A DNA stretch of 64,000 nt from Plazaster borealis (taxonomy: Eukaryota; Echinodermata; Asteroidea; Forcipulatida; Labidiasteridae), in the NCBI GenBank assembly GCA_021014325.1, contig CM037472.1:17345063-17409062 (forward strand), read 5' to 3'. Both the position numbers and the translations under genes were made by a program. The first letter of the stretch is position 1; each line of letters starts with the position of its first letter. The notes under the pieces were generated by a model. The model searched no databases. It saw only the letters and a list, made by a program, of their open reading frames with translations, and had not been told where the DNA came from. Shown piece by piece: positions 55,489 through 64,000 of the stretch.

Positions 55489-57881
55489 TACATGCAGTGT
55501 TCTCAACCTCCCTTGATCAATGCCATTTTCGCCATCTCAGAGTGCGGGCCGAGTCACCGCTTTCTCATAGCAGTCTGCACTGGATCACAAGCAATCCACT
55601 CGAGGGTTTCTTATTAATAATGTGTAGTATTAACCTGGAACATACCGTATTCATAAAAAAGAGGTTGGATTACATGTATTTCGGGCTGTTTCCTCCGCTT
55701 GAGCTCGCTTAATTTACCCATTACCTGAAGGGGAAATAACATCAGGATGCTATAGCCAGTACTCAATGAGCCTTTCTGTAGAGTTCAATCAGTACCCTCT
55801 TCGATACCTGTCTTCTTGGGATACTTGCTTGTTAAAAAAAGCTACATGACTCTGACTGCAAAGTTTGGTCATATTTGGGTGAGTCACTCATATTAGTTAC
55901 ATGTACCATGAGAATAGTAACTAAGCGCTTACGTGCATATAGACAAAAATGATAATTCCTAAGGGGAGGGGGGTGTTTTGGGGTTATCGAAGAGGAATGG
56001 AAAGGAAACTTTGTTTGATTTTGTATTGTACTTTGTCGACTTAATGTATGGTTTGGTTGTTCTCATGTGCCACTTAATGACTGGTTTATTCCGGAGGGCT
56101 GGGCTGTTAAAAAATGTGGATGTGTGCTCTTGGCTTCCCCACGAAATAGTGGAGTCACCCGAAGAGGCCCCACTTACGTCAAGTTGTTGAATGCCCAGTA
56201 GTTCCTAGTCACCGGCTCCTCGTCATGTGTTCAGGTCTCGTCATTGCATGAGTTGGTTACTTGCGAGAGGTGAGAGACTCAGGGTTTGAATTCTTGAGCG
56301 ATATAGAGAGAGAGAGAGAGAGAGAAGGGGGTTCATTCTCCCATTCATAGAAAGGGTCGTCATGGAGCAAGTGCCTAGTTTTGAGTGGTTGGATTTCAAG
56401 CAGAGGATGCGAGCGGTGTATCAATGGTTTAGTGGCTGTGGCAGCTCGGTGATGAACGTCATCTTGGGTTTCTTTCAGAAGGGCTGCTATCATCTCCCCA
56501 AGGAAATGGAGCTGTATTACGGTCTGTACTGCTTCATATCTCTTTTCTTTTTTCTGGTTGAAACGTCTTGGTTTGATCCCGATTTGATTTTTCAAAAACC
56601 CATTGGCTTGACTGAAATAGATTCTTTGTTCAGTGGCAATGTGTTTCTGTTGAATCTTGTTATGATTGAATGCAATATAAAGAGTAACCGAATATCAAGT
56701 GCACTTACTGTAAGTGCTAACTTAACTACTCGTTTCATTAGCAAGGTATAGTTCCCAAGCGAGTTTAATACAAAGTAATTATGTACTGCATGTTTTTGTC
56801 CATATTTGTTATGGGACTGCTAGTTTGGGTCCTTAAGTAGAGTGCATGACTGGGCTTCGGAAATGTGTTCATATTTTTCTTCATATGCTGGTTTTTTGTT
56901 ATATGTGTGTATTGTAGTAGGTTGTTTGAAATATCTGAATTATGTTCGTTTAAGGCTAATATTGAAAAAGACAACCATTACTGTCATGGTTTGCTGATAG
57001 ATCGGCCACTCACCTTTCAGAGGAATGAATGTTTGGAACAAAATCAAGACCAAAACAAAATCATAACTGCAGCAAGATCAAGCAATTTCTCTTGGAAATT
57101 GGCACTAATCTCTTCTGTTGAATTTCACTTCGATATGCCCACAGTTTTCATGAGTACGGACTTGACTGCCATTTGACATTTTGTTGGGTATCAGGTAGCA
57201 CTCTGTGACGCATGGTTAGCAAAAGCGGTTGATTTTGTCAAATCAACTTCAGTGAAGGGGGGGAAGTATTTTGGTCCCCCTGGGGTACAAACTGACAAAG
57301 CCGTTGGGCGTACGTAGATTACTGCTTGAGCTGTGCGATAATTGGGACGTAGTAGTTGACATTTAGTGCTCTTGAAAATTGTCCAAGTCTTCTGACGTGC
57401 ATGTTAGTCCTGGTTGCATTTCCACGGTAATTCACAGATCGTTTGAAAACCACTCAACTGCCAGTTGCCTGAATTAATTGTGTGCTGCCACTACGCATAC
57501 ACCATGTGCAGTACTGCTGGCTGGCTTAGTGCCTGTAAAATTCAGTTTTTCCAATGAACTAAGTATCCCAAGATAACAAATATTAATTCAACAATTTCAC
57601 AAGCAATTAGACAAGTTTTGTGAATGCCCATTTGGTTTTGAGATCAAGATCACAGTACAATTTTGTTAGAGTACATTGAAATGTTTGATTTCATTGGCTC
57701 TATTTTGAATGAACAAATTTATACAACTCTTTGGAGATTTTTTGATTTTTCTTCTCAAACTGGTCAAACACTTTGTTACTTTACTTCACGCTACAAAATC
57801 CCACAAATTTGCACAGCATCAAAGTTCTGCGGTACCCGCTACTAATAATGCAGGATTCGAACAGTCCTCTTGCCACTATGT

Positions 57882-57950
57882 ACCCTCGGTGGTCTAGCGG
57901 TTAAGACATTTGCTGTAGAATGTGGGGGTCATGGGTTTGAATCCCTGTGG
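57882..57950 (+). repeat. tRNA-like SINE head
   Basis: CCTCGGTGGTCTAGCGGTTA gives an A-box-like D arm and GGGTTTGAATCCC a clean B box/T arm, 50 bases apart. The acceptor stem ends do not pair and the anticodon region is not canonical, so a retroposed tRNA-like sequence is more likely than a functional tRNA gene. Confidence 0.55.
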
Positions 57951-58034
57951 AATTAGTTACATAGGACTTGGAAAGCAATGATTGTACAGTGCTTATATGG
58001 ATAATACCAAAATTATATCAAAGTTCTGCTTTTA

Positions 58035-58312
58035 GCAATTTACAAGCTAGAAAAAGTTACAAGCCAGAATAAGTTACAAAGCCAGAACAAGTTACAAAGC
58101 CAGAACAAGTTACAAAGCCAGAACAAGTTACAAGCCAGAACATGTTAAAAAGCCAGAACAAGTTACAAGCCAGAACAAGTTAAAAAGCCAGAACAAACTT
58201 TACAAAGCCAGAACAAGTTACAAGTCAGAACACGTTAAAAAGCCAGAACAAGTTACAAGCCAAAACAAGTTACAAGCCAAAACAAGTTACAAGCCAAAAC
58301 AAGTTACAAGGC
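58035..58312. repeat. 17-18-bp minisatellite array
   Basis: Unit AAGCCAGAACAAGTTACA with variants (AAAAGCC, CAAAACAAG), about 15 copies. The unit length wobbles between 16 and 20 because of A insertions. Confidence 0.9.
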
Positions 58313-58660
58313 TGGTGGGAGAATTTGTTAAGCAGCTGAGCAGCACTTTTAAAATGTGGCCATTTACTCTCGTCGTTAATAGTGCATGTAGTCATAGTCA
58401 GTGTTGAATAGCTAAGATAGCACTCTGTAAATCTTTCAGGAGTAGAGGTGGCTCAGAAAAGAACTACCGATAATGGTATAACGAACTCATTGTGCTCTGA
58501 TTTTGAACTTAACTGTAGCCATAGAGTTATATTAAAATAGAACTAGAAGGAGCACTCATTATTACTCACATGAAACTGCGCTGTCCCACCGTGGGCACAA
58601 GTCCCTATGGGTAAATTACATACAGATGTCTACTCACAAAATGTTGGTTGTGTGAACAGG

Positions 58661-58917
58661 GCCCAATTTCATGGCTCTGCTTACCGCTGAATTCTGTGCT
58701 TGCGATCACCATTCTTCGCTTACAAGGGCAAGGGCCGAATTTCTGCACTAGCTGTGTAAGCGAAGAATGCCTTGAAGTAACGTGGACTGCACACCTGCAC
58801 AAGAAGAAATTCCCTGCAAACCTGTGAAATACGCTTGACGTAAGCGCGGAATTCCCTGCTTCCGTAAGCACCGATTCTTTGCTTACGGTAAGCAGAGTCA
58901 TGAAATTGGGTCTTGGT
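58661..58917. mobile_element. GGGCCC-ended element, GCTTAC type, full-length copy
   Basis: Left end GGGCCCAATTTCATGGCTCT, right end GCAGAGTCATGAAATTGGGT, 257 bp. The interior is as described for 52005-52231. No ORF. Confidence 0.85.
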
Positions 58918-59651
58918 GCGTGACCTGTGTTATACGATGGGTCAGCACCATTTTCTCAATGGGCGAAAATACAACTTCTCGTCGGGCCGTGTCACATGGT
59001 TTTGTACACCCTCTAATTCTAATATAACAGCAGCAGAGAAAGGGTTTTTTAAGTGTAGAGTTAAACGATGTCCATCTAAAGTTAGTAAGCCCACTTAGGT
59101 AAGGAGTACTTAGTGGGGGATGAGTTTGTGACATCTACCGACTAATCCTGACATTCATCTATTGATCATTGTATTGTCACTGAGCCTCTTATTTAAAGAT
59201 CTATTCTGAATGAGACGTGAAGGCTTGTATCATCTGCTGGTAACAGATGGCGCTTACACGAACGATACATCAGTTCGCCTGTCTGCTATTGTTGAAACTA
59301 AACATATGTAGGAAATCTTTCATTGTCTAAGTTATTTATCCGGACTTACGATATGATATTAAGAATAAGTCATACGAGAGGATGGCTCTCTAATAGATTG
59401 TAATATGCTTAACCTGAATTAACGATGGGGGAATTGTTTTGCGGGCATTGTTTTAAAGGTGAAAGTGTCATGGAATTGTGGGGGTTTTTGAAGTTGGGAA
59501 ATTTCAGCTTTGCTCTTGATGTACATAAAACAACTGTTAACACCTGGAAGTCAAACATTCAATAGTCATTCATCAGTTAAAAATAACCCACAGATAATGG
59601 TGTCATTTTCAATAGTTCATTCAACTCTTAAAATGAATATATCCTGCTTAA

Positions 59652-59945
59652 TGGGTGGTACTGGGTGGCATGGTGAGTAAAGCGGTCGCCTCTTACCACT
59701 GTGGCCCTGTTTTGAGTTGTGCGGTGGTTCTTTCCGGTGCCACGATGATTTTTCTCCGGGCCCTCCAGTTTCTCCCCTCCACTTTCGATCTCTGGCTGTG
59801 CTCCATGGTCGTGTATGCATCGATGTGGCTGGCTGCCAAAAGGCGCCTGTACATGCCTGCAGCTCGACCACGTTGTGGCCGCGCCCTTCACAATTCAGCT
59901 TCTCAGCTACGAGGGAGGATAATTAGCCTCCCAAATTACAAATTG
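59652..59945 (+). repeat. SINE-like repeat with tRNA-like start
   Basis: TGGCATGGTGAGTAAAGCGG and TCGCCTCTTACCACTGTGGC resemble the D arm and anticodon region of a tRNA. It is followed by GATTTTTCTCCGGGCCCTCC, a body phrase common in SINE-like repeats. The open frames seen here are by-products of its higher GC content. Confidence 0.5.
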
Positions 59946-60650
59946 TAACTCTGTATCTACATTGTTTCTTCAGTTTCCCTGTTACTATCATATCATATTT
60001 TTGAAATTTTCTTGACACTTCCATTTCGACAAGTAACAACGCATTCAAGGAAAGGTTGTCTCTTAAATTTTATGACAGTTATTTTGTTGACAGCCTCTGT
60101 AAAAAAATGACTACTATATCATGTAAGTCTTGTATCGTAACTCTGTCCACTTGGGACAGAGGTACTCTCCGCATTCGTCAGTCACTCAATCACGACTGCA
60201 TCAAGAGAATTGTTCTTTGGGGATAATGGATAATTGGTACTTGCCGTTTGCGTTCCACCTGCACCTCATTGATTCAAGACAAGAAGCAGACGATAAAGAG
60301 AAACGAGTTTCTTCCCCCCCCCAACATTAAATAAGTATTTCCTGATCTAAAAATAATCAAAGTAATAATTGGTAATTCATTTGATAGAAGGTAGGGGGAT
60401 GGGTATAGCACATGATTTATGTCGGGTTCAAACTCGGGTGGATTCTGACAGAAGACTTCATTGTGAAATAGACGTCACGGCAGTGTTATGGAAATTGGAA
60501 AAGTATGCATTTGGAGGCATAACGCAGTCCTTATGGACAGCGAATTGAAACATGAAAAGTCAACTCATGTTGTGTCAACTTCAGAAAACTTAAAGAGTGA
60601 AAAGGGGACTCGTTTTTATATCGCCAAATATCCTGCAATATGATGGCTCT

Positions 60651-60997
60651 TTAAAGGGATTGTATACGTTTGGTAATTGGAGCCAGCTGTTTGTTTCAAT
60701 CCTATAAAACTAACCTGTGAAAATTTCATTTCAAAAGGTGGTAGTGTTTTTGAGATATTGTCGAAAATCTGTAGCGGTTTGTCCATGCAGGAAGAATAAT
60801 CTGCAATTGGAATACACAATCTTCTCAAATTTTTTGGGATACAAAGTAATATCTTTTTTCCATAACCGCAGTACTTCAAAGTGAAAAGTTTCTCAAAATG
60901 TATTTTATATTATCCAAAGCTGCTCTACTTCTTACATAGTAAGTTTTTATTGCCATTAATTTTCAGAGTCATTACCAAACGTATACAGACCCTTTAA
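60651..60997 (+). mobile_element. TTTAAAGG-ended element, GTATACC subfamily
   Basis: Starts TTAAAGGGATTGTATACGTT and ends ACCAAACGTATACAGACCCT then TTAA; interior GAAAATCTGTAGCGG. It lacks the hairpin segment found in 42684-43062. Confidence 0.85.
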
Positions 60998-62946
60998 GTG
61001 GAAGATTATTCTTGTGTCCACACCTAAGTTTACTTAATTAAATAAATCCTACTCAATTTGGGTGATGTCGCTCTCTAACACGCAATCCAGGATGATTTGT
61101 GCCTGTGGGTGGCAGAATTAGTAAGTACCTCTGCGTTTGTAGCAGTTCCCATGTATCTATAACGAGACATTAATTACTTGTTCCCCTTGACAACGCTGTG
61201 CAAGGACTCTCAGTATCTTGGGTCCCTGGTCTGCTGTGGAACCCAGGGATATTATGTTAATTTGTTTGAGAGAATGACAACTCCGGAGTTCATGATAATG
61301 AATCATCTTTAAAAAAAAGCAAAAGTGCCGGTGTCGGAAAGCTTTGTCTGTAATGTTCGCAAGGGGTGGGGGTTAACGATTACCACCTCGTTGAGAAATA
61401 ACATTTTGGCCCATTCTTCAATCCGATTTTCAGATTTACAGGAACATGTTTGGCCTCTTCTAAATGCTTGCACAAACAAACTAGGATGATGATCGTCGTT
61501 AAGGCCAAGCAAGAAGATCCCAGACAAAAGCAAAACCTGCTTAAATTTCTTTCAGTAGGAATCAGTTCAAGTTGTTTTTCAACCTACAATGGAAGGGAAA
61601 AATACTAAAAACATTTGTTCAACTTACAATAGAAGTGAAAAAGACTCAAAACATTTGTTCAACTTACAATTACTATTATTATTGCAATAACACTGTCATT
61701 TAATCACAAAAATTTGTCAAAATTGTCAGTTTCTTATGATAAACCAAAAGAATTTATTGTAGTTTACAAAAGTTTATTTAAGGAAATAGAATTAGCTGTT
61801 GCAAACTTCTTGCTAACTAAATGCTAAAAATACTTAATGGCCTGACGTTTCGACCCTATCAGAGTTTATTTACTGAAGAGTACATGATGTGGTTTTGACT
61901 TTTCCTGAGATTTGTTTCTAAAACTTCAGCCCCCCCTCCGAAGATGAAATAATGGTTAAGAGTCATTTGGTAATATTTCATGGCATTTTCTTGCTGCCCA
62001 CAAGTTGCCTTGTGGCATACTGCCTGCATAATTCTTGATATCCTGTATGCAGTCATGCAGTATGCTGTCATTTCCCCACCTGTGGACACCAGGCATTGAT
62101 GAGTTAGTGTGGTGGGGGGGGGGGGTGGTGGTGGTGAGCATTCAGACAAGGGACTGTCACATGTGGGTACAGGACGCCAGACTTGATTGTCCTCCACGCA
62201 TCATGGTGGAGATAAATAGACAGACCTCGTCCGTGAAATCTATGCAAGGTGCTTTGACTGAATATCAGGTGTTCTCTGGGCTTGAAGCTTTTCAGTGTTT
62301 TCAACATTTAAGGGTAGGCTTTCTTTGGAGACCCCATTTCATTAACAATTTGTGCTTTATACACCTCAACCTTGGAATTCAGTACAGTCGGAATCATTTA
62401 AAAAACATTTGAATAGATCTCAATCAAGGTGGTACAGGTTCGACATAAAGAATGTGGTTCAAAACTAGAGAAAGCTGTGATTAATTTTTATATACAAACT
62501 TGAGTTAGCCCTTTAGAAAAGTTCTGTGAACTATACACTAGGTGCATGTGCACGGCCCCCCCCCCCCCAAATGATTCATTTCCTGACAATTGCCCCCCTC
62601 ATACTAAATATTATGACGAGTTGCATCATGGGACCCTCCTCACGCTATATGGGTGCCCAAGTTAATTGGAAACATTACCACCACATCGCTGCGTGCAGTA
62701 CGGTCTTAACTTTCATCATTGTGTAAAATCAAGGGGGGCTGACCCGTGTACATGTAGTTGCATGAAACGAACTGAACTTTTATTGTGCATACAATGTACA
62801 TAAATACATGAAAATGTAGCATTTCAAGCAGAGCACAGTTAGTGCAACATATTTATTGTGACAAACCCCCCCCCTACCCCTAGATGGGTACACATTGGCT
62901 CCAAACCCTCCTTGAGGTTGTCATCTGTCTTTGCGCTGTGTTATAA

Positions 62947-63698
62947 TACCATAATTTCCGGAGTATAAGACGCTTGGCGTGTAAGGCGCAGTACCCCATA
63001 AATCACCGAAACAAGATTCAAGTGTTAAGGAAACAAGATTCAAGGCCCCGTTTACTATTGGTACATCACCACATAAAGGGGTCATTGTCTTGGTATAACA
63101 TAGCCTCATGGCTTCTCTTTTTAAATAATGATTGTACCACACACGCACACACGTTGTCCCAACGTTTCCTAATGAATGGGGTGCTAGTCTTTGTTATCTC
63201 ACTTTTTTGCATGCTATAATGCATGCAAGAACCACCGAACGCTAGAGGGTGCTTTAAAAAGCAACACTTTCACTATTAGAACGTATGCCCTCTGTTGGCA
63301 AAATTTAACAGTGATTTACACCATAACATACAAAAACGAATGGATAAGTAAAGACTAGTATGTCACTGGGTTGGGCGCTATAGCCTTGTACTGCATGGTT
63401 TATCGCTGGTTCGTGCCGGTATTATTGTTTTTATTGTGGGCAGCAGCATGGATAAGTTTCGTCAATCTTTGTAAAACTACACAACATGTATGATAAAGTT
63501 TTATTTTAATAAAATGATAACACGAAAGAATGTAATAAGGGATTATTTTACAGTATAACTGTAAGATTTCACACAGTGATCATCGCAATGAACTCAAGTG
63601 ATACCAGATAAGGCGCAACATTAGATAAGACGCAATGGGTTTTTGTTTTACCTTTGAAAGTCAGATAAGCCGCGTCTTATGCACGGGAAATTATGGTA
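62947..63698. mobile_element. Inverted-repeat element with TACCATAATTTCC ends
   Basis: Left end TACCATAATTTCCGGAGTAT then AAGACGC; the right end read in reverse is TACCATAATTTCCCGTGCAT then AAGACGC, a 27-bp imperfect inverted repeat about 750 bp apart. Additional TAAGGCGCA / TAAGACGCA phrases occur just inside both ends. No transposase frame. Confidence 0.75.
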
Positions 63699-63791
63699 AT
63701 GAGTCTGGGGCAAAGTTCAATTCTATTTTCACTTTGCAGTGCCCAGTCCTTCATTTTAAGAAATATCAGGAGAGATATAAACTGCTCTCCT

Positions 63792-64000
63792 TTAAAGGGA
63801 AAGTATACCTTTGGTTTTTGGAACCGTTTGATTGATTTAATCTATAACTTGTGAAAATTTCATTTCAAAAGGTGGTCGCGTTTTTGAGGTATCGCCGAAA
63901 ATCAGGAGCGGTTATGTCCACGCAGGAAGAATACACAATCTGAGAAACGTTACAGTCAGTAACAGTTCTCAGATTCAAATTTTGGGGGTTAAAATCTGTT
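63792..64000 (+). mobile_element. TTTAAAGG-ended element, GTATACC subfamily, cut by the window edge
   Basis: Starts TTTAAAGGGAAAGTATACCT and carries GCCGAAAATCAGGAGCGGTT and ATGTCCACGCAGGAAGAAT; the right end lies beyond the window. Confidence 0.8.

Larger units (their letters stand above)
52987..64000 (+). other. Sequence downstream of exon F, probably a long intron
   Basis: No coiled-coil exon or other recognised gene on either strand. The region carries two minisatellites (54040-54665, 58035-58312), tRNA-like SINE pieces (57882-57950, 59652-59945), several inverted-repeat elements (55239-55488, 58661-58917, 60651-60997, 62947-63698, 63792-64000), a (GA)n run at 56301-56324 and a CAGGCC-like repeat at 54885-54972. 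Confidence 0.55.

Noticed and set aside
56362..56751. 129-codon plus-strand ORF, with an overlapping 112-codon minus-strand ORF
   Set aside because: The peptide looks moderately protein-like in its first 50 residues but resembles nothing known to me. It is not the expected SIPA1L coiled coil and has no convincing splice context.
59617..59948. Overlapping 84-97-codon ORFs on both strands
   Set aside because: They coincide with a GC-richer SINE-like repeat; no protein family.
63361..63420. Another tRNA-like sequence inside the 62947-63698 element
   Set aside because: Only a vague GGGCGCTATAGCC...GGTTCGTGCC resemblance; spacing and arms do not fit.

Overview
This 64-kb window is eukaryotic: AT-rich, intron-rich, and dense in short inverted-repeat DNA elements, tRNA-derived SINE-like pieces and minisatellites. 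The protein families are metazoan. The repeat vocabulary (TTTAAAGG-ended elements, GGGCCCAATTTCAT-ended elements, very frequent ACATGTACATGT strings) looks to me like an echinoderm, probably a sea star. That last step is recollection of repeat style, not a database match.

The window is three sequence blocks joined by two runs of exactly 500 N (17977-18476 and 43477-43976). Block 1 (1-17976) holds the first five coding exons, plus-strand, of a FERM-domain protein tyrosine phosphatase of the PTPN14/PTPN21 (Pez) type. They splice in phase into 185 codons plus two bases covering the F1 lobe and the start of F2; the rest of FERM, the linker and the phosphatase domain are absent. Block 2 (18477-43476) is exactly 25,000 bases long. 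It carries one gene piece on the minus strand: the large N-terminal exon (463 codons) of a SIPA1L/SPAR-type Rap GTPase-activating protein. Block 3 (43977-64000) carries six phase-consistent plus-strand exons from the C-terminal half of a SIPA1L protein, ending within the SPAR_C region. The Rap-GAP and PDZ exons expected between the two halves are not visible.

The two halves of one gene family on opposite strands, with a block of exactly 25,000 bases between two 500-N gaps, point to a scaffolding artefact: a piece cut out by Hi-C misjoin correction and put back reversed or in the wrong place. Both genes should be read as incomplete because of assembly, not as biological truncations or a fusion.

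The remainder is intron or intergenic DNA. Notable items are a hammerhead-ribozyme-like motif of the Penelope-like-element type (minus strand, 19664-19709), a truncated LINE inserted in a MITE with a visible ATTAA duplication (20621-21017), several families of inverted-repeat elements that abut or nest, four minisatellites (50, 29, 18 and 18 bp units), and a possible alternative splice donor in the SIPA1L gene that would add a proline-rich segment with an FPPPP motif.

Both recognised genes act at the actin cytoskeleton, junctions or synapses in other animals. Nothing in the sequence shows that they work together; their adjacency may be an assembly product.
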